NCBI GenBank assembly: GCA_016934135.1
Contig: JAFGTK010000095.1
Span: 1 to 24,882, forward strand
DNA: 24,882 nt
Source of the DNA: Deltaproteobacteria bacterium
Lineage (GTDB): Bacteria; Desulfobacterota; Desulfomonilia; UBA1062
Direction: 5' to 3'
Position 1 is the stretch's first letter, and each line of letters opens with the position of its first letter. Position numbers and translations under genes: made by a program. This document shows positions 16,771-24,882 of this stretch, piece by piece. The notes beneath the pieces were generated by a model, which was given only the letters and a program-made list of their open reading frames with translations, had not been told where the DNA came from and ran no database searches.

Positions 16771-16786
16771 TGTGAAATATATCATA
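16771..16786. promoter_or_regulatory. CRP/FNR-family-like binding site
   Basis: TGTGA-N6-TCATA matches nine of ten conserved positions of the CRP half-site pair TGTGA-N6-TCACA. It covers the candidate -10 box and start point of the 14695-16719 gene, a position typical of repression. No CRP-family gene is in the window. Confidence 0.3.
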
Positions 16787-16808
16787 GAGAAAAGCATGCT
16801 TTTATCAG
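16781..16808 (-). promoter_or_regulatory. Candidate promoter of glycyl-radical-type gene
   Basis: On the minus strand CTGATA (16808-16803) and TATGAT (16786-16781) are separated by 16 bases, with the start expected near 16774 and a leader of about 55 bases. The -10 box matches five of six bases and the -35 four of six. Confidence 0.4.
16790..16803. repeat. Perfect 14-bp palindrome in promoter spacer
   Basis: AAAAGCATGCTTTT is a perfect palindrome lying in the spacer between the candidate -35 and -10 boxes of the glycyl-radical-type gene. This makes it a plausible operator for a dimeric regulator. Confidence 0.4.
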
Positions 16809-16931
16809 GAAACGACTGATAGATTCGTAGGATTTTCTTTAATATGGCATAAGGGTTAGTCTGACATAAAGGGCAGAGTGCTTATGGATATCTCACAGTG
16901 AATATAGGAAAAAGTGTTTTTTGAAACTGCG

Positions 16932-17564
16932 TTAATCCACCAGCTTGTTCTGAACTGCATAGAGAACTATTTCAGCATTGTTTTTCATATTCATCTTTTC
17001 CATAATGCGGGATCGATAGGTGCTTACGGTCTTTACGCTCAGGCAGAGTTCATCAGCTATCTCCTTGATTGTCTTGCCCGACGCAATCATATGCATAACC
17101 TGGTATTCCCGGTCAGACAGGGATTCATGCACGGGTTTGTCAGAATCGCGGTCCAATTCATAGGTGAGCCGTTCTGCAAGTGTAGAGCTGATGTATTTGC
17201 GTCCGGATGCAACTTTGCGAATTGCAGAAATCAGTTCATCCGGGGCGCTTGATTTGGTGAGATATCCCGATGCCCCGCCTCTCAATACGCGTATGGCATA
17301 ATGTTCTTCCGGATACATGCTTAGAATCAGAACAGGAAGTTTCGGTTTGGTGTGCTTCAGCTCCCTGAGTACTTCAAGGCCGTCTCTACCGGGCATGGAT
17401 ATGTCCAGAAGGACGATATCATAAGCGTTGTTCCATGCATAGTTGAGCACTTCCTGCCCGTTGGCCGCCTCATTCACGACAATAATATCGTCGGTTTCAG
17501 AAAGGATCTGTTTGAGGCCTTCACGGACAATCGGGTGATCATCGGCAATCAATACCCGTATCAT
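16932..17564 (-). CDS. NarL/FixJ-family response regulator (REC-LuxR HTH)
   Basis: A 210-residue transcription regulator. The receiver (1-120) has Asp8/Asp9, phospho-acceptor Asp54 in VLLDISMPGRDG, and the lysine in YLTKSS. The C-terminal LuxR-type helix-turn-helix (about 145-205) carries LSDREYQVMHMIASGKTIKEIADEL and LSVKTVSTYRSRIMEKM (both canonical). It binds DNA as a dimer when phosphorylated. Its ATG overlaps the stop codon of the kinase gene (ATGA), so the pair is translationally coupled, and the kinase is its evident partner. The nearest co-oriented downstream target is the glycyl-radical-type gene, 212 bases beyond its stop. No terminator was seen between them. Confidence 0.95.
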   Translation of the reverse strand: MIRVLIADDHPIVREGLKQILSETDDIIVVNEAANGQEVLNYAWNNAYDIVLLDISMPGRDGLEVLRELKHTKPKLPVLILSMYPEEHYAIRVLRGGASGYLTKSSAPDELISAIRKVASGRKYISSTLAERLTYELDRDSDKPVHESLSDREYQVMHMIASGKTIKEIADELCLSVKTVSTYRSRIMEKMNMKNNAEIVLYAVQNKLVD

Positions 17565-20122
17565 CTTGAACCTCCGTCAGAATCAATTGGGATAGACACG
17601 ATAACACTTGTACCATGTCCTTTTTTCCCGGTAAACACCACATCTCCACCGCTAAAATAGGCCCGTTCACGTATACCCATAAGGCCGAAGGATTTTGAAT
17701 CTTCAATCTGCTTTCTGGTTATCCCCTTACCATTATCCGTTACGATCATTTTCAGCATACCGTCATCTGCCTGTAATGAAGTTTTAATATGAGATGCATT
17801 TGCATGTCTTGCTACATTTGTCAGTGTTTCCTGAAAGATACGGAACACGGTCGTTGACTGATCCTTATCAAGGGTTATATCTTCAGGATCAACCGTAACC
17901 TCACAGGTTATGCCCGTGCGTTTCTGAAATTCATCAGCCTGCCATTCAATTGCCGGTACAAGTCCCAGGTGGTCCAGAAGCCCTGGCCTCAGATCCATTG
18001 TGATGCGTTTCACCGATTGAATAGTCATATCGATGAATTTCAGCATGAGGTTGATCTTGGTATGAAGAGGTTTTGTTTCCTGCGGAAATTTTCTTGATAA
18101 GTAGGACAGGTCCATCTTCAATGCAGTGAGAACCTGGCCAAGCTCGTCATGGATTTCCCTGGCAACGCGCGTTCTTTCTCCTTCACGAACGTCCTGTGCA
18201 TGCTTATGAAGGTTGCGCAGCTGTTCCCGCGAATGCATGAGATCTTCCTGCGCCTTTTTCATTTCTGTTATATCCAGCAAAGAGAGCACGCTCTTTGCAG
18301 AACCCGGGATCATATTGGCAGTGGTGAAGATGTCTTTGGTAACACCTTCTTTATCCACAAAATGGAATTCATAGTTTCTTGGCGCTGAGAGAGGATCTTT
18401 CCTTCGCAATCCATGGTACATTAAAAGCCGGTCTGTATCTTTGCTGTCGATAAAATCCGTGAACCTTTTCCTGCCTTCAATCTCATGTCTGGGAAAACCT
18501 GATAATTTTTCAAATTCCGAGTTTGCAAGTGAGAGAATGATGTTTTCTTCGAGGATTGCCATGGCGGTTCCGGTATTCTCAAATATTGTCCTGTATCTCT
18601 CCTCGCTTTCCTTTAATGACTCTTCAGCCCTTTTCCTTTCTGTGATGTTTCTCGTGATGCCGACAAATCCATCGGGCCTGCCGTTTTTGTCCAGGACAAA
18701 ACTCGATGTCACCTCCGTCCATATGACGGATCCGTCCTTGCAGATCTGCTCCAGTTCCATGGTGATCGATCTGTCTGTATCGATTTTTGCACCGCTTTGT
18801 TCCAGAGAAAGGTATCTTTCGGCCAGGGATATGAGTCTGTCGTGCGACTCCGGGGTGAAGATCTTGTCCAGAGGCAGGGACATGGCCTCCTCGACCGTGT
18901 AGCCTCTGAATCTTAAGACCGATGGGCTGATGTAGGTATAGCGAAGATTTTTATCCAGGACCCAGATGACATCCTGGATATTTTCAGCCAGAATCCGGTA
19001 GCGTGCATCGCTTTTCCTGAGGTTTTCTTCGGCCTCTTCGGTTTTAGTAATGTCATAGATCATCCCCTGAATCTCTGACACTCTTCCTGTTTCATCACAG
19101 ATGTTCTGAATGTATTCGTGTATCCAGCGTATTTTGCCATCCTTGCGGATTATGCGGTACGTAAGTTCTGTAGCATAATGCGGGGTTGTTCGAATGCTTG
19201 GTAAAATTTCCATGCTTATCCTGCGGTCTTGAGGGTTGATGATCTGCTCCCAGGTTGGAGATCCCTTAAGAAAATCGTCTTCGGTATATCCGGTGATCTC
19301 CTCCACTGCACCGTGCAGAAAGATCGGCATGTTGCCCAGGGTGTTTCGATATGCAATCCCCTGCAGATTCTGAACAAATGAACGGTATCTTTCCTCACTG
19401 TCTCTAAGGGCTGTTTCGATCTTTTTTCTTTCAGTTATATCGACCCCTGCGCCGTAGATGAAATCAAGATCTCCATTATCCTTTAAAACAGGCCGGCCTT
19501 CCCATTCTACCAGAATCTGGGAACCGTCCTTTGTCAGGATATGGTTTTCGTTTTTGGTGGGACGGTTCTGTTCTACGAGATTGAAGAAGATCTGTGATAC
19601 CATTTCCTGTTCACGTTCAGGAATGAACGATGTGAGATAATCCCTGCCCTCAACCTCGGCATTTGTATATCCAAGCTTTTTCAGCATGGAATTATTCATC
19701 ATGATAGTCTTGCCTTCCGGGCTTATTGCAGTAAAAAAAGAAGGAGATTCCTGGAGGAGTATCTCAGAGAAGATCTTTTCTTTATATTGGTCGTTTTGGA
19801 TCCGGGAGGTTTTTTTTATTGATTGAAACAGGGTCGATCCAACGATAAGTGCAATGAAGGCAAGAAACCCTGTTTCCAAAAGGGCTTCTTGCCAGTTCAG
19901 CCGGGTTTGCTGTGCCCCTAGAAGGGTATGAGGCAAATCGATCACCTCATTGAGCCAGATCAGTATACTCATGAGAAAAAATAAACCCAAGATCACTATC
20001 CAGATTTTAAGGCTGGGCGTTGTATTCCTGTTTCTGCTTCGCAAAGGCGGAGAGACATTCAAAATTGTCGATCCTCCCGTTAATCCCATGCATGGCTTAC
20101 ATGCTTTCATAGCTGTGTACAT
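17561..20122 (-). CDS. NarX/DegS-type sensor histidine kinase with four PAS domains
   Basis: An 853-residue kinase. Two membrane helices (about 40-57 and 80-99) enclose only about 20 residues, so sensing is probably in the membrane or in the four cytoplasmic PAS domains (about 120-235, 248-370, 375-505, 512-625), each ending in a DIT-type linker. HisKA_3 follows with REIHDELGQ (phospho-His658). The HATPase has the N-box region RIFQETLTNVARHA, DNGKGI and FGLMGIRERA, as in kinases that pair with LuxR-type regulators. The gene overlaps its regulator by ATGA. The fourth PAS closely resembles the fourth PAS of the hybrid kinase at 8000-13873. No strong ribosome site is visible. Met5 is an alternative start. 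Confidence 0.94.
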   Translation of the reverse strand: MYTAMKACKPCMGLTGGSTILNVSPPLRSRNRNTTPSLKIWIVILGLFFLMSILIWLNEVIDLPHTLLGAQQTRLNWQEALLETGFLAFIALIVGSTLFQSIKKTSRIQNDQYKEKIFSEILLQESPSFFTAISPEGKTIMMNNSMLKKLGYTNAEVEGRDYLTSFIPEREQEMVSQIFFNLVEQNRPTKNENHILTKDGSQILVEWEGRPVLKDNGDLDFIYGAGVDITERKKIETALRDSEERYRSFVQNLQGIAYRNTLGNMPIFLHGAVEEITGYTEDDFLKGSPTWEQIINPQDRRISMEILPSIRTTPHYATELTYRIIRKDGKIRWIHEYIQNICDETGRVSEIQGMIYDITKTEEAEENLRKSDARYRILAENIQDVIWVLDKNLRYTYISPSVLRFRGYTVEEAMSLPLDKIFTPESHDRLISLAERYLSLEQSGAKIDTDRSITMELEQICKDGSVIWTEVTSSFVLDKNGRPDGFVGITRNITERKRAEESLKESEERYRTIFENTGTAMAILEENIILSLANSEFEKLSGFPRHEIEGRKRFTDFIDSKDTDRLLMYHGLRRKDPLSAPRNYEFHFVDKEGVTKDIFTTANMIPGSAKSVLSLLDITEMKKAQEDLMHSREQLRNLHKHAQDVREGERTRVAREIHDELGQVLTALKMDLSYLSRKFPQETKPLHTKINLMLKFIDMTIQSVKRITMDLRPGLLDHLGLVPAIEWQADEFQKRTGITCEVTVDPEDITLDKDQSTTVFRIFQETLTNVARHANASHIKTSLQADDGMLKMIVTDNGKGITRKQIEDSKSFGLMGIRERAYFSGGDVVFTGKKGHGTSVIVSIPIDSDGGSR

Positions 20123-20146
20123 CTGTATAGGATATAGTATGTCATC

Positions 20147-20175
20147 AATAAATAATACTCTATAAAATTTTTCAA
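20147..20175 (-). promoter_or_regulatory. Possible sigma-70-type promoter of kinase-regulator operon
   Basis: Minus-strand TTGAAA (20175-20170, five of six) is followed by a 17-base spacer and TTTATT (20152-20147, four of six), in an AT-rich stretch just before the kinase ATG at 20122. The leader would be about 18 bases. Confidence 0.4.
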
Positions 20176-20224
20176 CAGGTATTTATCGTTAGGTTGCCCT
20201 GAACCTGCCGGGCCGGTTATTCTT

Positions 20225-22564
20225 TCATGGCATAAATATGGTTTCTGTCTTTACAATGTCCTTAAATGATATCTTCTCACAAGAGAAGGATTCGAGGATG
20301 GCAAGAGGAGAGATGGTCCTTCCTTCGATGAATCGGATGGTCAGTGTTGTCCGGTCATACGAAGCAAGAAAATCGTTCACCCTTAATTCGTTTTCTCCTT
20401 TTCGAATCGTAGCAGCATCATCAAGAGACAGGGTAAACGGCTTGCTGGAGAGATACACATAGGAAGAGACCTTCTGCAGCTTGCCTCTGCTGCACATAAA
20501 GGCCCTTGATCCGTCGGGAAGGTGCCTGTTCAATAAGGAGACGATCTCTTCGGGCTCCAGTTCTTTTTTAAGCTCAATCTGTATGAATTCACTGATTGAA
20601 GCAATACCGAATGATGTGGGCGGGGTGGTGCTCATCTTCATCACAGGGCTGAACCCTTCGGAATAAGCGGCTATCATCCCTGCACGACGTATGGCCCGCT
20701 TGATCATTTCCATGAAATCCCGTGGAGAGAGAAAACGCAGTTCATCCTCCTTGGTGATACCCACAACATATTTGCAGGTCCCCGGATGTTCTGTTTCAGG
20801 AAACAGGAAAACTGGATCGGTTTCCTTATACAGGATATTGGCTGTTCCTTCATTGCAGACCCCGCAACCTGAACACTCTGCCTGCCTGCAGTCCGGAGTG
20901 GGCTCCGGGTTTTCCGTATAGGCGCGTATGCGTTCTTCAATCAGAAAGGACTTGAGAATCCCCATATCGATGAAATCCCATGGAAGATCCGTATCCTGCG
21001 GTTTTTGATCAATGTAGTGCCCGGGATCGATGCCTGTCTTGTCAAAAGCCTGCAGCCATGCATCTTTATTGAAGGTGTCTCCCCATCCGTCCAGATATGC
21101 ACCGCCGGCCTCGGCACATGCTATAACCCTGGAAAGCTGCTCATCACCTCTGGAGAATACCCCTTCAAGAAATGTGAGGACAGGCTCCTGCCATTTGAGC
21201 GAGATGTTTTTCTGCCTGAGATTTGTCTGCAGGTATCTAATATGTTCTTCATGCCTTTGCTGCGAGAGCTGTTCCTCCCACTGAAAAGGGGTAAAGGGCT
21301 TTGGAATGAAACCAGAGATACTTATATTGAGCCTGCCGCGGAATCGTCTTGCAAGAGCACCTGACAGGGAGCATATGGCATCGATATCTTCTTCCTTCTC
21401 GGTAGGGAGTCCCACCATGAAGTACAATTTCAGCGACCTCCAGCCCAGATCCTTGATTATGTCGATGCTTCTGAACAGATCTTCCTCGGTATTACCCTTG
21501 TTGATTACCCGTCTGAGCCGTTCGGTTGCCGCCTCGACAGCCATGGTGAATCCTGCCTTTTTCACCGATGCAATGATGTCTGCTACCGGCTTTGTTATCC
21601 CTTCCACACGCAGCGAAGGGATGCCCACGGAGATCTCACGCGATGGACAGGAAAGCGATTCCATGAGGGTATTGATATAGGTGAGGTCGGTCACTGACAA
21701 TGCAAGCATGGCAATGGTGTCATATCCGGTGGAAGAGATCCCCTTTTGAAAGGAATCAATTACTGAGCCGAACGATCGCTCCCTGTATGGCCTGTAGGTC
21801 ATTCCTGCCTGGCAGAACCTGCATCCTCTGGTGCAGCCCCGGGCAACCTCCACTCCGATACGGTCGTGTACGATGGAAATATTGGGGAGTACCGGGTCAT
21901 GGGGAAACGGATAAAGATCAAGATCTTTGAGGATACGCTTTCTGGTATGACGGCTGTATCCAGGCCGGTAGACCCCTGATATCTCGGACATAGCCAAAAG
22001 GCGTTCTTTTCTGTCCCGGGTCTTCTTGCAGATAAGGGCGATTTCCTGAACAATCTCTTCGCCGTCCCCGATTACGATCAGATCAAAAAAATCGGAGACC
22101 GGACAGGGATTGTTCGTGCTTGTCCCGCCGGCAATGATTATGGGGTCGGCATCAGAACGTTCCTGCGCATATAAAGGGATGCCCGAGAGCCTGAGCATCC
22201 TGACAACCGTACTGTAGGAGAGCTCGTAGAGCAGGGAAAAACCCACGATATCAAAAGATTTAAGCGGACGCTTTTCCTCAAGGCTGTATAATGGAATGTC
22301 ATTGCGTGAAAGCGCCTGGGCCATGTCGTGCCAGGGTGCGAATACCCGCTGGGCCCATACCCCGGGCATGGCATTGAGGATAGCATACAGGATTTTGATG
22401 CCGGCGTGCGACATGCCTATTTCATAGATATCAGGGAATGCCAGGGCAAAACGCACCTTTACCTCGGAATCGGGCTTGATCACTTCGTTGATCTCACCGC
22501 CTGTATATCTGCTTGGTCTGGTTACATGATAGAGGATCTCAGCATCGATTCTATTAGTCGGCAT
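20225..22564 (-). CDS. B12-type radical SAM protein fused to DUF2344 (TIGR03960-TIGR03936 type)
   Basis: A 779-residue protein with two parts. Residues 1 to about 600 are a radical SAM enzyme with an N-terminal cobalamin-binding-like region (FALAFPDIYEIGMSHAGIKILY, about 38-59, then DIVGFSLLYELSYSTVVRML). Its Fe-S motif is CTRGCRFC (C244, C248, C251). Residues about 610-779 carry the 'radical SAM-linked' DUF2344 domain (DELRFLSPRDFMEMIKRAIRRAGM, GFSPVMKMS). A cysteine cluster, DCRQAECSGCGVC, lies between them and may hold a second cluster. The family is widespread in anaerobes. Its substrate is not established, though tRNA or ribosome-related modification has been suggested from gene neighbourhoods. 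Here it stands alone, without the rng/rplU/rpmA genes often found beside it. The ribosome site is weak (GAGAGAA). It is divergent from the HTH-mgtE-recO operon. Confidence 0.88.
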   Translation of the reverse strand: MPTNRIDAEILYHVTRPSRYTGGEINEVIKPDSEVKVRFALAFPDIYEIGMSHAGIKILYAILNAMPGVWAQRVFAPWHDMAQALSRNDIPLYSLEEKRPLKSFDIVGFSLLYELSYSTVVRMLRLSGIPLYAQERSDADPIIIAGGTSTNNPCPVSDFFDLIVIGDGEEIVQEIALICKKTRDRKERLLAMSEISGVYRPGYSRHTRKRILKDLDLYPFPHDPVLPNISIVHDRIGVEVARGCTRGCRFCQAGMTYRPYRERSFGSVIDSFQKGISSTGYDTIAMLALSVTDLTYINTLMESLSCPSREISVGIPSLRVEGITKPVADIIASVKKAGFTMAVEAATERLRRVINKGNTEEDLFRSIDIIKDLGWRSLKLYFMVGLPTEKEEDIDAICSLSGALARRFRGRLNISISGFIPKPFTPFQWEEQLSQQRHEEHIRYLQTNLRQKNISLKWQEPVLTFLEGVFSRGDEQLSRVIACAEAGGAYLDGWGDTFNKDAWLQAFDKTGIDPGHYIDQKPQDTDLPWDFIDMGILKSFLIEERIRAYTENPEPTPDCRQAECSGCGVCNEGTANILYKETDPVFLFPETEHPGTCKYVVGITKEDELRFLSPRDFMEMIKRAIRRAGMIAAYSEGFSPVMKMSTTPPTSFGIASISEFIQIELKKELEPEEIVSLLNRHLPDGSRAFMCSRGKLQKVSSYVYLSSKPFTLSLDDAATIRKGENELRVNDFLASYDRTTLTIRFIEGRTISPLAILESFSCEKISFKDIVKTETIFMP

Positions 22565-22676
22565 ATCTGTATGCGTTCTCTCTTTCGGGTAAGTTTTTCA
22601 GCGAGCATAGCGTCGTTCCGTAGGCTAACCCTATATGAATACAATAGTCAAATACATCATGGCCGGGTCATAACCC

Positions 22677-22703
22677 TTGCCACATAAGTATTGACATGAT
22701 AAT
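22677..22703 (+). promoter_or_regulatory. Weak candidate promoter of HTH-mgtE-recO operon
   Basis: TTGCCA (22677-22682) and GATAAT (22698-22703, five of six) are separated by 15 bases, shorter than ideal. The leader would run to the ATG at 22728. Confidence 0.3.
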
Positions 22704-22727
22704 TGGGTGAAACGAAGAGGAGGGGTT

Positions 22728-23201
22728 ATGTCTGAAGAAAAACTCACGTTGGGGCAGTATTTTCGGGCAGAGCGGGAAAACAGGGGCATTGACCTGAAAG
22801 AGATTGAAGAAAGAACAAAGATATCTGCTCAAACCCTCAGATTTCTTGAAGATGATCAGATAGATATGCTTCCGCCCCGTGCCTTTTTACGGGGGTTTCT
22901 CCAGGTAATAAGCAAGGAGTTTGATTTTGATGAGGAAGAACTCGTGAAATATCTTGATGATACGATTGCCTCATACGGCCATCAGGAAGAACCTTTCCGC
23001 AGATTCAAACCCGGAGATACAACCTTTCTCACCAGAACGATCATAATCGTTGCCGTGGTCTTTGCGCTGATTGTTTTTTTCAGCATTGCCGTGAAAAAGT
23101 GTACTGGTTTGAATCCGCCCCAGGGATGTGCGGGCATGTATGCAGAGACTGTTGTCGAAGAATCTCAGAATTCCTGGAAAATTGATAATTACCCCGGATA
23201 G
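22728..23201 (+). CDS. RodZ-like helix-turn-helix protein with one membrane helix
   Basis: A 157-residue protein. I start it at 22728 (MSEEKLTLGQ) because GAGGAGGGG lies right before that ATG, seven codons inside the longer frame. Residues about 5-75 form the RodZ-type HTH_25 domain (LGQYFRAERENRGIDLKEI, then LRFLEDDQIDMLPPRAFLRG). One membrane helix (about 101-122) follows, with an outer tail of only 35 residues. Full RodZ has a larger periplasmic beta domain, absent here, so this is a short relative. RodZ links MreB to the cell wall machinery; whether this form does so is unknown. mgtE begins 29 bases downstream and recO follows, in one likely operon. Confidence 0.82.
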   Translation: MSEEKLTLGQYFRAERENRGIDLKEIEERTKISAQTLRFLEDDQIDMLPPRAFLRGFLQVISKEFDFDEEELVKYLDDTIASYGHQEEPFRRFKPGDTTFLTRTIIIVAVVFALIVFFSIAVKKCTGLNPPQGCAGMYAETVVEESQNSWKIDNYPG

Positions 23202-23230
23202 CAGCGCTGTCCGTATAAAAGGGGTGTGGT

Positions 23231-24571
23231 ATGCCGGTCAAGGCCTCTGATATAAAACTGCTTGAAGAATATATCGAAAAGGGTTGGGAATTCCATATCA
23301 TCGATATGCTTCACGATCTCAAACCATTCGAGATCGCAGAGCTTATAGAGGCCCTTGACGAAGAGTCCAGAGGTAAATTCTTTCTGCTCCTGGATGTGGA
23401 TACAGCATCAGATGTTATTGCAGAACTCTCATCCGAAACCAGAGATGATATACTTGACGACATATCCGATACCGATCTTGCACGGATCGTTGCGGATATG
23501 GACTCGGACGACGCTGCAGATCTGGTAGGTGATCTGCACGAGGAAAGGGCAGAGCGTGTCCTTGCCGCAATGAGCCCGAAAGAGTCCTCGGATATCAAAT
23601 CCCTGTTGAAATATCCTGAGGATACAGCCGGCGGCATCATGCAGAGAGAGCTGATATACGCTCTTCCGGGTGCCACTGTTGACGAGGTGATAGCCAGAAT
23701 ACGCCAGCTCTATTCCGATATCGACAACATACATATGGTCTATGTGGTCGACAACAAGGGCGTCCTGGTAGGAACGGTGCCTCTGGTACATCTCATCCTG
23801 TCAAAGACCGAGACGACCATTTCCCAGATCATGGATGTAGATCCTGTAACAGTGCCGGTAAAGATGGATCAGGAGGATGTTGCCCAGCTGTTCAGAAAGT
23901 ACGACCGTGTAGTCATGCCGGTCGTCGATGATGAGGGGGTGCTTCTCGGGAGGATCACAGTGGATGACATCGTGGACATCATTGACGAAGAAGCCACCGA
24001 AGACATGTTTATGCTTGCCGGCGCGGAAGAGGATCTGCTGACATCGTCGATCATGAAGAATGCCTCCACCAGGATACCCTGGCTTTTCGTGTGCTGGCTG
24101 GGCGGAGTGCTCACCACGTTTCTGATAAGGGGCTTTGAACCCAAGATGGGCCATATTCTCGGTATCGCCGCCTTTATGCCAATCATCCTCGGCATGGGAG
24201 GCAATGTGGCTGCACAGTCAGTGGCACTGATTGTACGGGGTATTGCCACAGGTGTTTCCAATACCATGAACTTTAAGGAAATAGTAGGAAAACAGATAGG
24301 TGTCGGTCTCTTGCTGGGGGTTATGTACGGGATCATGCTCGGGGGGATCGCCTTTGTTATCTATCCCGAGGATCCGCGGATGAGCATTGTCGTGGGTCTT
24401 GCAATCCTGAACTCCATGGCTCTGGCGGCATTTCTGGGCACAGCCCTGCCCATCTTCTTCTACAAGGTGGGAAAGGACCCTGCAGTCGCTTCCGGACCTT
24501 TTGTAACCACGGCAATGGATCTCATAGGCGTTGCATCCTATCTGGGTATTGCTGTAGTGCTCATTTTGTAA
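23231..24571 (+). CDS. mgtE: Magnesium transporter MgtE
   Basis: A 446-residue protein of normal MgtE length and order. The acidic helical N domain (about 20-130) contains IVADMDSDDAADLVGDL. Two CBS domains (about 135-255) include YPEDTAGGIMQRE and VVDNKGVLVGTVPL. The plug-helix region IVDIIDEEATEDMFMLAGAEE is next, followed by five membrane helices (about 285-446) with DPAVASGPFVTTAMDLIGV. Acidic residues between the cytosolic domains bind Mg2+ and close the channel when internal Mg2+ is high. The pore-region motif here is GGNVAAQS, whereas many homologues read GGNxGxQS. AAGGGG precedes the ATG. recO starts six bases after the stop. Confidence 0.96.
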   Translation: MPVKASDIKLLEEYIEKGWEFHIIDMLHDLKPFEIAELIEALDEESRGKFFLLLDVDTASDVIAELSSETRDDILDDISDTDLARIVADMDSDDAADLVGDLHEERAERVLAAMSPKESSDIKSLLKYPEDTAGGIMQRELIYALPGATVDEVIARIRQLYSDIDNIHMVYVVDNKGVLVGTVPLVHLILSKTETTISQIMDVDPVTVPVKMDQEDVAQLFRKYDRVVMPVVDDEGVLLGRITVDDIVDIIDEEATEDMFMLAGAEEDLLTSSIMKNASTRIPWLFVCWLGGVLTTFLIRGFEPKMGHILGIAAFMPIILGMGGNVAAQSVALIVRGIATGVSNTMNFKEIVGKQIGVGLLLGVMYGIMLGGIAFVIYPEDPRMSIVVGLAILNSMALAAFLGTALPIFFYKVGKDPAVASGPFVTTAMDLIGVASYLGIAVVLIL

Positions 24572-24577
24572 ACTCAT

Positions 24578-24882
24578 ATGACCCGCTTTACAACAGATGC
24601 CATTATTCTCCACTGTATCGATTTTGCGGAGTCCGATAAGATCGTGTGTGCGCTTACAAGAGACAAAGGTGTAATCCATGCCATTGCCAGGGGAGCCAAG
24701 AGGAGCAAGAAGCGTTTTCCAGGAACCCTGGAACCGTTCTGCGAAGTGACCCTTGACATATTCACCCGTAGAAGTGGAGATCTGCAGCGTATCGAATCAG
24801 CGAACCTTCTGAGGGCAAACCTTGCCATCAGGGAGGATCTGGAGATTCTCGCCCATGCGAGCGTGCTTATCGAACTCGTAAA
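24578..24882 (+). CDS. recO: DNA repair protein RecO, 3' end outside window
   Basis: The frame opens at ATG 24578 and runs off the end of the window, giving 101 complete codons. The translation starts MTRFTTDAIILHCIDFAESD and continues with KIVCALTRDKG, ARGAKRSKKRFPGTLEPF and ASVLIELV. This matches the N-terminal OB fold of RecO (pattern ...A-[IV]-[IVL]-L...ESDRIV..LT...G......KGARR.K..F...LEPF) and the start of its helical domain. RecO loads RecA onto SSB-coated DNA with RecR in the RecFOR repair pathway. No ribosome site is visible in the six-base gap after mgtE, so translation is probably coupled to it. In deltaproteobacteria glyQ/glyS often come next. Confidence 0.9.
   Translation, partial: MTRFTTDAIILHCIDFAESDKIVCALTRDKGVIHAIARGAKRSKKRFPGTLEPFCEVTLDIFTRRSGDLQRIESANLLRANLAIREDLEILAHASVLIELV

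Noticed and set aside
22620..22650. Minus-strand TTGACT upstream of the radical SAM gene
   Set aside because: At 17-base spacing the partner is TTAGCC, and the TATAGG nearby is only 10 bases away, so no convincing promoter could be assigned.
22691..22696. A perfect TTGACA on the plus strand before the HTH gene
   Set aside because: No -10-like hexamer lies 16-18 bases downstream (the position reads GAAGAG), so I prefer the weaker TTGCCA/GATAAT pair.

Overview
The window reads as chromosomal DNA of an anaerobic, probably Gram-negative bacterium. The best guess is Desulfobacterota (the former Deltaproteobacteria). This rests on the multi-PAS kinases, the fused B12-type radical SAM protein, the U32 tRNA-modification protein, a glycyl-radical-type protein and an HTH-mgtE-recO cluster. 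It is inference from gene content, because no 16S or ribosomal protein gene is present. No insertion sequence, phage gene or CRISPR array was seen.

Layout. 1-536: the 3' part of a type IV pilin gene and its terminator. 537-2202: a TudS/DUF523-type putative desulfidase (-), a DMT/EamA permease (+) and a tRNA-Arg(CCT) (-). 2366-5533: a promoter drives a two-gene operon, a TrhP-like tRNA U34 hydroxylation protein and a UvrD/Rep helicase. 5571-7804 (-): an envelope cluster of a nucleotidyltransferase-fold protein, a TPM-domain protein and LemA. 8000-14394 (+): a 1957-residue hybrid histidine kinase (unusual N-terminal sensor, two membrane segments, GAF, six PAS, HisKA, ATPase, a degenerate receiver, an intact receiver, HPt) overlapping a single-domain response regulator by ATGA. 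14395-14694: a hairpin-rich convergent intergenic region. 14695-16719 (-): a protein of the pyruvate-formate-lyase/glycyl radical enzyme fold without the radical glycine domain and with Asn where the catalytic cysteine should be. 16932-20122 (-): a NarL-type regulator and a four-PAS NarX-type kinase, again overlapping by ATGA. 20225-22564 (-): a radical SAM protein fused to DUF2344. 22728 to the end (+): a RodZ-like HTH membrane protein, the Mg2+ channel MgtE and the start of recO.

The most unusual part is 8000-20122. Two sensory systems, which share a closely related PAS module, flank a catalytically incomplete glycyl-radical-enzyme homologue. That gene has a candidate promoter overlapping a perfect palindrome and a CRP/FNR-like site, and its downstream region could encode a structured small RNA. 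Any functional link among these parts is inference from position.
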